Assembly (NCBI RefSeq): GCF_032118995.1
Contig: NC_092667.1
Coordinates: forward strand, 4,704,931-4,768,930
Length of the DNA stretch: 64,000 bases
Direction of reading: 5' to 3'
Source: Asterias amurensis
Taxonomy: Eukaryota > Echinodermata > Asteroidea > Forcipulatida > Asteriidae
Numbering within the stretch: position 1 is the first letter of the stretch; each line of letters opens with the position of its first letter. Both the position numbers and the translations under genes were made by a program. Of this stretch, positions 12,555 through 26,100 are shown piece after piece. The notes beneath the pieces were generated by a model. It saw only the letters and a list, made by a program, of their open reading frames with translations, was not told the DNA's origin and ran no database searches.

Positions 12555-13082
12555 ATCATTGAGTTTTTCAGGGGCAACTTTCAGTAAAATGGTGTAAAAT
12601 GATCATAGGGATGGAGTTAATGCATGAGCTTCGAGCACAACTTTTTATTTTAATGGTCTCATGAAAGGACGCCCTCTTGAACAATTTAATATTCATGAAT
12701 AATTATTTATCAGCGCCCTCTATTGATATTTATTTATTAACGGTCTCATGAAAGGACGCCCTCTTCGACGACATATTTTATTTTTAACATTATTATACAG
12801 CGCCATCTATTGACTTATTTTGATTTACGGTCTCATAACAGGGCGCCCTCTTTTATGATATATACATTTAACATCTATTATATATACATTTTTAACGTTA
12901 TTAAACAGCGCCATCTATTGACTCTATAAAAGTTTAACTAATGGGGGGGGGGGGGCGGGATAAACTTAGCATTTACAGGGTAGAACCATGGGGTAAACGA
13001 CTAAAAAGAATAACATTTTGTTTTCCATTTTCATTTATTTTTATTTCATAATAGTTTATACAAGATATAAATACTTTTAAAG
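12555..13082. other. PEX3 5' flank / boundary before the receptor cluster
   Basis: It holds the triplicated repeat and a G homopolymer near 12943-12954. No TATA element is convincing. The PEX3 promoter should lie here, but no specific motif can be assigned. Confidence 0.4.
12645..12925. repeat. Triplicated ~87-106 bp repeat upstream of PEX3
   Basis: Three units, each with ggtctcatgaaaggacgccc (about 12655, 12742 and a variant at 12829) and cagcgccatctattga (about 12711, 12798 and 12905). The array lies 90-370 bases upstream of the PEX3 start codon, so it occupies the expected promoter region. Confidence 0.75.
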
Positions 13083-13440
13083 GCAGTATAGACACGTAAT
13101 TTACTCAAAATAATTATTAGCATAAAACCTCACTTGGTAATGAGTAATGGGGAGAGGTTGATAGTATAAAACATTCCGAGAAACAGAAGAAGTAATTTTC
13201 CATAAATTTGATTTCGAGACCTCGGATTTAGAATTTGAGGTCCCGAAATCAAGCATCTGAAAGACCACAACTTCATGTGACAAGGGCGTTTTTTCTTTCA
13301 TTATTATCTCGCAACTTCGACGACCAATCAAGCTCAAATTTTCACAGGTTTATTATTTTATGCATATGTTAAGATACACCAAGTTAGAAGACTGGTCTTT
13401 GACGATTACCTATAGTGTCCAGTGTCTTTAATACTGAAAG
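13083..13440. repeat. MITE family 1 copy, left edge of segmental duplication A
   Basis: The element has imperfect terminal inverted repeats of the type ggcagtggacactattggta / taccaatagtgtccactgcc. Internal palindromic parts include gaggtctcgaaatcaagca-like segments. Its counterpart is at 33953-34345. Homology between blocks A and B starts at this element. Confidence 0.7.
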
Positions 13441-14113
13441 TATTTAACATAATTTGAAGATTTAATTTTTTTAAACTGTTAAGAAACACTTTAGAGGGGG
13501 TCTATTGCTAAACTCTGTATATATATAACAAGTAAGGTGAACAACTTTTTCTGGAGGATTGGCAATCATATAACCTTTATTTTCATTCAGATTTTGTCAT
13601 GAAACTGAGCAACCCCTGCCATAATAAAACAAATATTTTAGGTAGTCGGGCTCTTGTGTGGGTGACGTGATTCCTCACCAGTATTTCCATGGCTCAACTT
13701 TATTTTTCGGCAAAGGTCTCTGCAGAAAAAAAAATAACACAGATTAAAAGACATGTCTCAATTGTTCACATTTTTGGGGGAACAAAACAAGACAAACTCA
13801 GGGATAAGGTTGGCTCAGTAGTTTTTTTTGTTGTCATTAACCTCTGTGGACCCTGGTTCAAATCCCAGCACAGACCAGGGCCTAGCATGTGGATTTGGTT
13901 TTAGTCCCTACCTGGGGTGCAATTTGTCGGTCATAACCCATAACTGTTTCAGTTACTGGCCAGTCGTTAACCGATGGCAAGTTCAACCGAAACAGTTATT
14001 GGTTGAGACCGCCAGCTCACCACAGATTGCATGGGTTTTCCCCTTATAGGGTTTTCTTCCCACAACTAAAGCTGAACACTTCTTCGTGTCTCCTATTCAT
14101 CCTGTTACTGGTG
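13441..14113. other. 3' flank of receptor copy A
   Basis: Colinear with 34346-35459. It contains a degenerate SINE-like stretch around 13840-14040 with a B-box-like segment (ggttcaaatccca). TTTATT near 13576 and 13700 (AATAAA on the minus strand) could serve as a poly(A) signal for copy A. Confidence 0.4.
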
Positions 14114-17100
14114 CTAACAAAATAAGAGAACCGAGGGGGATTCTGGCTGAAACGGGTAAGGTGCCCTGGACGCCATTTCAGTAAGCAACTCATTTGATGT
14201 AACAATAGATAAGTGCAGACCTTGACCATTGCTATCAATGAAACAACACTTCTTGATGAAAAGGCACCCAAGTATAAGTCTTGTTATAACAACAAAAGAA
14301 CTCAAGTTGAGTGCTGTTGGATGTGTCATGAAATAAATCAAATCTCTGAGAAAACAAATTATCAACACCTCTTATTTGAGTTGTTTCCCTTCACATAATT
14401 ATACATCTATTTCCCGACAGTTTGTAACAATAAATTTCTGTTGTACCTTGTTAATGTTTTTTTTGTGTGGTTTGAGGGCAGGACATGGAGCTAGCACTAA
14501 CGCCTCTACTGGACTGACTGGAGGTGTTTTCAGGCATTCCTATTAAAAACAAACACAACCAAAATTCACAAAATTACAAGTTGTGTCAAAGAGATACACT
14601 TCAACAACAAATTCATCAAAATACATCACTATGCCTTGTGAACTCACTCATTCTCTCTTCTGTCACGGTAGTTTGTTTGGGTTCGAACAAAGATAATTGA
14701 CCATTAGGGAGCTCGCCAATATAGGGCTGGATAGCCCAGTTGGTAGAGCGTGGTGCATTCATCCAGAGGTCATTGGTTCAAGTCCTGCTCCAGTCAATTT
14801 GTCTTTGATCAAACACAAACTATTTATAAATTTACTCAGTCAGTTTCCGTTGTGGTTTATTTCAGCACAGTTGTACACAATCATTGCACACTATTGTAAA
14901 GTAATTAATGACTTAACAAGTCACATGAAAGACTAACTGTTATTCTCTAGAGGTTTTACCTGTTCGATTGGTTCGGGAGTAGTGACAGGTTCATTTGATT
15001 CGATGGGTTCGAGAGTAGCGACAGGTTCATTTGATTCGATGGGTTCGGGAGTAGCGACAGGTTCCACCGACACTGTAATAATAATAATAATAATAATTTA
15101 TATAGTGCAAATTCCAATAGAATTTTGTTCGAAGAATGCAATGAACAACAAAAGATTTTTAAAAAACAAGATGAATACACTGTAAAAATATACATATGCA
15201 CACATTCAAATGAGGAAAGGAAACATCAATAAAATTAATGTGTAATACAGACGAAGGAGCCAGACACTGTCATTTAAAGAGCATTTGATTTTTAAAATTT
15301 ATAAAAACAGTGACAACAATCAAGAAGAATGAGCCATCAACATCATTCCAAAGTTTTGTTACCAGCCAAAGACAACTGCTAAATACTAGAAAGTCCCTTA
15401 CCTGGTGGGGATGACGGAGTACCAGGGAGTTCCATTGAGCTACTGCAGGATGGAGGGCTTGTCCTGCTGGATACGACGATATCTAAAAAATAGAAAACAA
15501 CAGTCATTAGGAAACAACTATTGATTCATTGGGAGGATGAAGGTAGCCGGTTGCTGAGAAATGGTTCTCGCATGCAATGTCCTCCATGCAATACTGCAAT
15601 TATTGCATATGTATGTCTGCCGGACAGGTTTTGCACATGCAATCGTGTCCGCCCAGACGCTACTGCATAATGCAATTGTGTCCGCCCAGACACATTTGCA
15701 TATGCAGTTGTGTCCGCCCCGTGCAAAACCGTCCTTGCAGTAAATTAAACGCCCTTGGTCGACGGAACACGTTCGCAATTTCTTTTACAAGCTAAGTGCA
15801 TTTCATGAATGACATGGGAAATGTTCGGCCGTTGATTGGGTTGGGTACTCAGAGCTGTTCCACTTTGACCGACGGATTCTTGAAAACTGCACCTTTATAA
15901 GGTAACATCATGTGACAAGCTTTTTAAATAGAGCATTTTCATGTAAAATAAAGCATTTTTTTGCAAAATCAAGATACAACTTTTTTGCACTAACGTGACA
16001 ATATCTAGAGTATTTTTGGGGGAGACATTCGCTTTTTAGCGACAGTTAAATATATAACTTTCTTTAGCTCTTCTGTTATGTCGGTACATGTACTTGTGAA
16101 TTCAGGCCCAATTAAATATGATATCAATATTATTATAACATGGGGTGGAAGCAATTATAATTATTATATGATATTCTCACACCTTCTTTATGAATGTTTT
16201 CAGATTCTTGCTGGTCGGCGGGTCCATCCTCTTCAATTTGTATGCTAGGATCAGGTAAAAACTCAGTTTCTGTCACCTTTGAAATTTGCACTGACTGCAT
16301 GGGCAAACTCTGTGTAAGAAAAGAGAAATTAGAGAAAGAGTTTAAAAAGATGAATGCTGTCAACATTGCATTTCTAGAGGAGTAATTCTATAAAAATGTC
16401 TACTCATTTTGATTGAAAAAAATAAACTTGAGAATTTCCGAAAAATAATAATAAAAAAATTGTATAATGGGAGTACAATCAGGTGAGGTTTTATTGACGA
16501 TTCAACGTTCATCCCCCTCAAGACGATCAGAGCATACTGATCGAGAAGTTGAGTTGTCAACCACAGGTTCTTCTGAGAAACCACCACTACTCAAAAAAGA
16601 TTTACACAAGGTGCTACAGCAAAACCTCACCAGAAGGAAACTTTAACTGCCATCTAGAAAGATCTTAAAATCAACTTCTAAAATCAACGTTAATAACATT
16701 GATAAAGTTGTGTTTCAAAAATGTGAACAAATCGTGCATACATCATCATTTAAGGGAGGGTAAACCTTTGGTGAAGACTTTAAACATTAATGCACATGAA
16801 AACTCACTTACAGAGCACTTGCGAGCTGCTTGTATTATAAAATGTTGTTAGGAATGACAACCTTTGACCAACAAACCTGGCCGACAATGTGCCAAGAGGC
16901 ACTTTATACTGTCTCTCGAAGTGTCAAACTTTCCGCTAAGCTAATGAGTAAACTCTCTAATCCAAAAACATTTAACATGCAAATTTAACATCCATTAAAT
17001 TGTTGCAGTACCTGCTGCTAAAACATAGAATTCAAACTGCCTTAAGCTACCGGGCAATCTCAGTGGTCTAGTTGGTAAGACACTGCTCTAGAATTGCACT

Positions 17101-20100
17101 GGTGGTGGGTTCGAAAGTATTGAGTATACAAAGCAGTATACAAACACACATCGGTGCAAGGGTAAAACTAAATTTATTAAACTAGAACAATCTCGTTACC
17201 CTGGAGTTAAGTGCCATCTCCTGCCGACGCTTGTTTCGTTTACGCACAAAAGCTGCTCTGACCTAATAAAGATGGGCGGAGAAAAGTAACAATTCTTTGT
17301 AACAAGCTAATAAGTACAAAGGCCTGTTTCTTTATATTGATTACTTCTTCAGTTAAAAGGGAATGGTCAAACGGGAACGCTCACTAAAACATTTTGATAA
17401 CAAGTTCAGAGGAGAAATATTGTTTTTTAATGACAACTTCCCCCACCACTTTTCTGACAGTCTCCCTCCAACAAAACAGTAATAAATAACCCGACAAAGG
17501 ACTCCTTCTCTGTTCAGAGATATAGAGTCCTAGGTGTGAGAGCGGCAGGCCTCGAAAAAAACACAAGGCACCCACAGCGATTGCCATGGTGCCCTGTGCT
17601 TTTGCTGTGGTTCCCTTTGCAAAGTTCCAATGCAAAATTACTGTGCCCCTTGAAGAGCGAAGTTCAATGCCAAGGCCCGTTTCCCGGGCGGACAGTTTTC
17701 AGAGCTCTATAATCTTATCTGTAGGAAACTGTTTATCTCACCGAGTAAACATTTCATGGCTGCTCACATTTTCAGGCGGTGAGTTTTGGACATCAGTATT
17801 TCTCACAAACCTGTCATTTTTGTGATAAGCTCCGAGATAAATAGCTTCTTCAAGCACAAACAAACCAGCTAAGCATGGGAAAATCTTGCTTAACAAAAAC
17901 AGATTACCAGCCAACATTCCATCAAGTTTACACTGTTGTGACTGGTGCTCCACTCAATTTTTGTTAAGCAGTATTTTGCTACTCTGCTAAACAGCTTGAT
18001 GCAAATTGGGCCCTGCAAGTAACTCTTTGAAGGATTGAAAGTTCACTGACCTCTGAGTTGAATACGCAATAGATCAGAAAGATGAAGAGTCCCTGGAAAG
18101 AATTGAAGATGACGAAGAGATACTTGAAAACCTCGAACATTAGCAGTCCAAAGAGCCACGTCATTCCCATGATGGGCATGAGAACGAGGGCCCCCTTCAC
18201 GCCGGATCTTACGACAAGATGAAGGACAGAAAATCAGTAAAACGTAACATCTCACCAAACATGGGACCTATGTCATACTCGCAACTGAAGCAAAACATTC
18301 TCAGAAAAACTGAATATAAGGTCAACTGACTGGGTTAATTTTTTAATATTTAGGGCGACCACCAACATTAGAACTAGATAGCACGCATACAGTCAAAATG
18401 AAATGTACTTTGATTGACATTTTATTAATCCAAATTCGCCAAGCAATACTTTTTATCTAGTTAGCAAATTTTAACTTGGTAAAGATCAGTGCCCAATTTC
18501 ATAAAGCTGTTAAGCAGAAAATAGGTGGAGCACCAGTCACAACAATGTAAACCTTGTGGACGTTTGGCTGGTAAACAGTTTCTGCTCAGCAACATTTTAT
18601 CTTTGCTTAGCAAGTTTCTGTGCTTACAGGCTTTATGAAATTGGGCCCTGTACTTGGCTGCATATTTAGCTTGTTAAGATCAACTCAAGCTTGGATTGCC
18701 TAAGCATCGGGTCAGTGTTTGAGATGTTAAAGAAAAGGACGGTCTAACAATCCGGGAAGTTTGACATCACCCTCCCCCAACCACACATTGACATTATTTT
18801 ACTCACTTGATGTGGTCATAGTTTTTCTCTTGATGTAACCGAGCTGATTTCATAGTGATCCGGATCACCATCGTAAAAACAATCATGTTGAACTACGAGA
18901 AATCACAAAATCATAATAATAATATAATAAAACCATTCTTATATAGCGCATATCACCGTGAGGTCCCTATGCGCTGTAAAAGGAAATCAACATTTATTGT
19001 ACAAAGCAAATAGATATGTTTTTAACCGGGTTTTGAATTGTTCTGATGTCTCAGCCTGTTTAACAACCTCTGGAAGACTGTTCCATAACTGAACTGCATA
19101 TTGGAAAGAGCGGGAACCGTACGACTACATGGTCAAAATATGATTGTGGAATTCTTTTTAATTACTTGGATTGATGAAGGGGTCTTGAGGGCGAAACAAA
19201 ATTAATGCTTGTGGAAAATTGTTTCTGTTTGTCTCAAGTCAGAAGCTGCTTAGGGGATATTTACAACGATTACATACTCGTGATATTTTTTTTCGAAATT
19301 GTGTTGACCCATCGACACACCCCAATTTACGATTCATTATTTTTCTGAAAAGTTTTATGAGAGATCGCCTAACCTCACAAGACTAGATGGCTACTTCAAA
19401 GTGAGCGCTACACTTAACTGATTTGGGCTATCGATTTAAATCAACTGCCACTAGGGGATTGCCACCTACTGGGCTGAAACAGGGTTACCCCCTTCACAGT
19501 CTATAAGGATGTAGGCATGGGTAGCATCCACTAGGAGCCACCTACTACGGGGCTAAAACACGGGTACCCCCTTCACAGTCCATAAGGATGTAGGTAGCAT
19601 CCACTAGGAGCCTGACTGATAGAGCAGAATGCACTAGGAAAGGGCTACTGCCACCAGGGGAACGTTACCACCTACTCAGGGGCTGAAACAGGGTTACACC
19701 CTTCACAGTCCATAAGGATGTAAGCATGGGGGATCATCCACTAGGAGCCTGGCTGATAGAGCAGAATGCACTAGGAGAGGGCTACTGCCACCAGGGGCAC
19801 GTTGTCACCTACTCAGGGGCTGAAACAGGGTTACCCCCTTCACAGTCTATAAGGATGTAGCCATGGGTAGCATCCACTAGGGGCCTGGCTGATAGAGCAG
19901 AATGCGCTACCTTCCCAACTTTTTATGAAGCAATTATGGTCTGGTTTTGTTTCTACTTACCATTACAACTACTATGACTGGTACTACAAATAAGAAGGCA
20001 CTGTACCCGACAAGCCAACAACTGCAAGAAATAAATACATGTTCTATGATTCAAAAAAATGAATGAATATTTGGCATTGCAACACTCCTAGGATTGAAAA

Positions 20101-23100
20101 AATTATAATGATGGTAAGTATTGTCTGAAGCTTTGCATGGTGTGAATGACAAGGAAAAAACTATAAATAAACAGTAAAATAGGTCTCTTAAGTGGCAGTG
20201 TTGGCTCTGAAAAGAGCTGGTCTTCAGGAGTTGAGCAAAGTATACTGTTTAAAACGTCAAGACCACACCGGCTCTTTTCAGAGCCTTCGGCCTCGAGAAA
20301 TAGGTTCCTCTTCTGGTCACTCAAAGTCCCTCAGGGAAATAGACGTACACTAGTAACCTCATTGCCATTCAATATGTGTATAATAGTTACTTCCTAAATA
20401 TTATGGTAGATGATTGGAAATAATTTGTTCATAATTGATTATTTACACTGTCTTTGATCCGTATCCTCCGTTGTTTGCACCAAAAGATATGGCGCATATT
20501 ATGGCCGGAGCGACCCAGCCGATGAGAACGTAGCGGTACACCTTAATGTTCTCACTGCCGTAGACTTTGACCACCTTCATGTAGAGATGCACCCCCTCTA
20601 CCAACATCCAACCAAAGACAGACAGGTAGAAGAAATGCAGAAACAGGGCGATGATCTTGCAGACAACCTATCAGAAAGCAGATAATTACATACAGTGTTG
20701 TAGCTAGAACAACTGTAGTGTTTGGGCTCTTAATCCAATTTAGTCCACCAAGGGCGAGCCGTTCAACAAAATTATTCATGTTTGGGTATGGGGCCATCAT
20801 TGCTGAAGTGCAATCGTGGGGAAAACTGTGCTGGGCAGCACTGTGTATTTTGCTCAGAGTGCTGGTTGGAATTTGTTAGTTCTAGGCAGGCCTGCCCAGC
20901 ATCAACGTTTTTTAACATTTGCCAGCCCAACAGACTAAGAAGTTTGCTGTGTCACTGGCTTCTACTCTACGCAAAGAAGTCGTATGAACTTGAGAAGGAA
21001 ATGGGTTTGGTGCACAATGATTTGAATACAGATGAAAAAGACAAAATGGCAGCGTCATGATAAAGGTATACAGCAGGAATAATTGAACAGACTACTGACC
21101 GTATCGTTGCAGTACCCGCTGCCAAAACATAGGATTCAAAATGCCTCTAGCTACCAGGCAACCTTGGTAGTCTAGTTGGTAAGACACTGCGCTAGAATTG
21201 CAAGGGTCGTGGGGGCGAATCCCACCCGAGTAACATGCCTGTGATATTTTTTCACAGGACTCGGGAAAGTACTGAGTATACAGTACTATTAACACACATC
21301 GGTGTATGGGTAAACAAAACAAAAAATTAATATTCTTTGTCCCCGATGCAAATTTAACATCTCTTAGAGTACTGACCGGGTTTCCATTTCCACGATCAAC
21401 ACCGCCAACAAATAAGATCAGAGCCACCAAGAGAGCTACAACTAGGTTAGTATGAATGAAAATACGATCAAACTGCAACATCCTCCTGACGGAAAGAAAA
21501 ATAAAATGATTAGTAACAGTTGTTGCAAAAATCACCTATGGTCGGGGCTTGAATTCAGGCGGAAAATCTACAAGGCCGCAGCGTCGTTGCGGTAGGTTTA
21601 CTACGCAAAGTTGTTCCCAATGGACGTTTTAGCGACTTGTTACCGTGGCTGCGTGGAAGTCTTCCGCGACCTCTTTTGGCGTGTTAGTTTAACATCACGG
21701 TCGCAGTAAGTTGACAGGGAGGTCAGTTTACCATGTGTCCCCATCGGATTTAATTTTGTCATTAGAAAAGTTGCAGTACTTTAACCAAAAAAAGTCCAAT
21801 GGGAACTTGACTTTATTGGTGTTTACTTCATTACTCATACAATTGAAAAGTTAACATTTGACTATCTTTCTTTTCTTCTTCATTATTTTCTTGCAACTTC
21901 GATGACCAATTTTCAAGGGTTTGTTATGAAGTGAGGATACTGGTCTTTGATATATCAAAAGTATACCCTGCTTTAAAAATGAGACAAATACTTGCTTACC
22001 ACAAATAGATGTAAATAGTGAGTTGGAGGACCAGTGCTAATATCGACACCCCCACGCCAATATTAGAAAGCCAGTCGATAGGTCTTAGAATCGTGTTTTT
22101 TGGTAGAACCTTAGTTTCCTACAGTGAATGTTGAAAGCACAAACGTAATGGTTAGCATGTTTAGAGCACTATCCGTGGGGGCGCTCTTCGCCAAGCATAA
22201 CCGACTACAAAAGAACTTGTCGCAAATACTGAGGTGCGCGCGTAAAGCTTGGAATTAGGTGCATTGTGGTCTAACTGGTGATCAAATTTGATCCATATCT
22301 ATCCCACAATGCACCTCATTCAACTGTCTGCGCTTGCGCACTGGTATTTGCGAAAAGGTCTTTGCTCACAAAAAAACAACTTCACATTGTTTTCGGATTG
22401 AAAAATAATTACACCCAATCCCAATGTCAAAATGATTTGGCAGAGCGGTCGTAGGCAAAGTTTGTTAGTTCGTTTGGAGATGACAATACTCTCAAATAAA
22501 TTTATGGCTGCAAAAAATCCAAGATGCTGTTATAATTTCTTAAAACATTAATTTCCCTGAGTGAGGCGGGTGAACAGCTGTGCCTTATATCTCACTTTTT
22601 AATCTCAACTGCACTATTCTGATTCAGGCTCAGGTGTCATTTTCATCCACATCTGTCGATTTTGTTTGTTTTTGTTTTGTTTTGGGGGGTTTTCCTGGAG
22701 GAAATTTTTTGTCAATTTAATTAGTTCTGAATCTGAATCTGAATTATATAGTTGCCAAAGCATCCTCATGGAAACAACACACCAACTTTTAGTAGAAGGA
22801 AAATTTTCCAAACCATATACTACTACAAAGGGAATCCTTTCTCAAAATAGTTTATACTATCAACAGCTGCAGTCCTTCTCACCAAGTAAGTTTTTATAGT
22901 CATTATTTTTTGGATTACTAACAAATCTATGACCCTCACAAACAAAATAGAAGAGGTATACAGAATTAAACCTTCTTTTTTTATTAGTGCTTGGTGATGG
23001 TGTGATAAAGATACACTTGAACGAGTCATCTCTTATCCTTTTACCTTATAACTAATGTCCATAAGAATCCCAAAGTTTGTTGAATGATTGCAGTCGCATT

Positions 23101-26100
23101 TGGAGAAATGTGTTGTTGAGAATACCGTCTTGCATCCCCTAGTTGACCATCTTAAAAATAAAAATATAACAGCAAATCAAAACATTCTCATTTAAAGGAG
23201 AGCAGACTTTGTTATGCAATTTCATAGTGTACGTGAAAGAACCCACAACACTTATGGTGGAAAAGTACGGATTAACCCTGGTGTTTTTGGTTCACAAGCA
23301 AGCATTTACAGGTTTTCTTGCGTTGTGAGCTCCAGTGACTATTAAAGCCATTGGACCCTTTCGGTACAGAAAAAAAAAAAAAAGTTCACAGATTTACAAA
23401 TAATTTACAGGGTTTACAGAAGGTAATGGTGAAAGACTTCTCTTGAAATATTAGTCCATGAAATGCTTTACTTTTTGAGAAAACGGTAAAACAATATAAA
23501 TTCTCGTCAACGAGAATTACGGAGTTGTTATAAACACATGTCATGACTGGGCGAAACGCGCGAAAACAGGAGTGGGTTTTCCCGTTATTTTCTCCCGACT
23601 CCGATGTCCGATTGAGCCTAAATTTCCACAGGATTGTTATTTTATATATAAGTTGTGATACACGAAGTGTGGGACTTGGACAATACTGTTAACCGAAAGT
23701 GTATAATGGCTTTAAGTTCACTTATGAGCCATCCTTGGTTTCATTGCTAGATAATAATAGTTCTGGTAAGCAACATTTTGTTGTGCTTACCTACATTATT
23801 TGCTAAAAGCAGATGAGGTTGTATTGGCCACAGTTCACATGATACAACGGTCATAAATTTAAACTTACGTTTCGTTAATCTCGTTCCAAAATGCGCATAT
23901 GGGTGTTCTGATGACCTCATAAAATGCTGTATCATCAATGGGAAGTATTTTTGTGCCAGTATCCTAGCAAGAAAATTACAAATCGGGCAATTTGACTGAC
24001 AGCTTGTTTTTGTCAATATAAAAAATGTATTGGTAAATAAAGGGAAAAAAAGAGGGGTGAAAAGACAATTGAAATTTGAAATTTTGTCAAAAATATATGA
24101 CTTTTTTTTATACAAGCTAGATTCAGGACTGCGAGAACAGAATAAAAATAATAAATCCTCCGGGCTATGTATGTCAACAGCACGCACATCTACATTCATT
24201 GGGGCTTTCATGGGAGGAGATAAATTGGGGGGAGGGGGATGGGAGGATGGAAAATCCTCCAAGGAATTTGTACTCTTCATTGAGGAAAAATAGAGAGAGA
24301 GAGAAGGAAAAAATCTGGCGCTTCTAACAGAATCTTTGTTCTCTTTGCTTTGTTACTCTCTGAGAAAAAAATATTTCTGACAATTCTAAGAAAACTTGTC
24401 AGGGTTTAAGGGAAAAAACTGAAGATTTCTGGCATTTGGTTGTAGACAAACAATGCTCAACGTATGTTTCATATTTACTACAATGTGCTGAAGGCGGAAG
24501 GCAACAGGCACCGATGTTTTATTGCCTTCAACAAAGAGCGAGAAGGTCAAGAGGGCACTGTTTACTTCTTGAGTCGTCTCGTTGTAAGCAACTTCAGTCC
24601 TGCAAAGTCAGAAAGAAAAAAAAACTGACTGGGACAACTGTTTTGGAGCGTGAAGCTTTAGGGCCGGACCGAATCTTGGCAGGCAATGGATTTGTCCGGA
24701 ACACCCAAGCCCTATTCTACAGCCAGTGTGCATAGCTGAGGTTTCTAGTATTGAATGCAGTTTTAATGGGTCTTAATTGTTATAAAATCACCATCTTGTT
24801 GTCTGGTTCCCTATAAACAATTGCTTTCATGTACAAGTTATCAGTTTTCACATTAAGGGGACAGACTATTTCTCCTTCTAGCCTCCGTTTGAGTTATTCC
24901 ATTGTTCAAGTCGTTCACATTTATGCTCACATTTACAACAACAATGGATTTACCTGGTAGGTCTGCTGCCACCTAGTGACCCAAAAAGACGCCCGTTATA
25001 GACCAAAAGCAAGCCCTAGTTTCATTGAGCTTCTTAAGCACACATAGCTAAGCATAACAAAATTATGCTTATCAGAATCAGGTAACCAGCCAAATTGGTA
25101 ACCAGCTCAATTCTGCTAAGCAGAAAATTTGAAAGCAATATTTTCCAACGAGTCGCGTCTAACCTTTCAGCCTCGGTTTTGTATTGCTACGAGTGCGGGA
25201 TTTAAAACAATTTCGGTCTTGGTTGTACTTACTCTGTTTCGTTCAGAAAAACTGTTCTGTTCAGATTATTCTCTTTCCTCAAGACCACCAAAATGAAATT
25301 CCCTGACAAGTAAATAAAAAAATAAAAAAGATGAAGTGCATTCAGTGCGTCCGACATTTCCCAACAACGTGGTGATTGCTGGTCAGGGCAATTTCCCCAA
25401 CAGCTTTGCATCCACGGCAACACACAGTCCATTCATCCTCTAATGATAAAGTATTAATTAGTATACCATTATATCATGATATCGTCCAGGCTTAAAGACA
25501 CTGGACACTATTGGTAATTGTCAAAGACCAGTCTTTTCACTTGGTGTATCTCAACATATGCATAAAATAACAAACCTGTGATAATTTGAGCTCAATTTGG
25601 TTGTTGGAGTTGCGAGATATAAATGAAACAAAAAACACCCTCGTCACACGAAGTTGTGTGCTTTCAGATGCTTGATTTCGAGACCTCAAATTCTAGATCT
25701 GAGATCACAAAATCAAATTCGTTGAAAATTGCTTCTTTCTCTAAGCACGTCACTTCAGAGGGAGCCGTTACTCACAATGTTTTATACTATCAGCAGTTCC
25801 CCATTACTCGTAATCAAGAAAGGTTTCATGCAAATAGTTATTTTGAGTAATTACCAATAGTGTCCACTGCCTTTGATGGCGGCTATCGCAAGTCAGTGGT
25901 CTACTAGTACACCGTCTTTACTTACCATCATCAGAAAGTAGGTCACTGAAATCCGCATCCAGGCTATCCTGGGATGACGAGGCAGAAGTTTCCACGTTCT
26001 GGACAAATTCAAATGCTTTAAGATCGTCTACAGTCTGGTAGCTGCATAAGTCAGCACCTTTGGTCAAAGTAAATATTAAAAGTACAAGCATTGGTTTTGG

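Noticed and set aside
14722-14800. Functional tRNA gene
   Set aside because: The anticodon and T stems have several mismatches, and the unit is followed by SINE-like sequence. Described as tRNA-derived instead.
23747-24280. 177-codon minus-strand frame
   Set aside because: It overlaps the GPS exon 23963-23869 in a different frame. The frame reading CAFWNEINET matches the GPS consensus and continues into the next exon.
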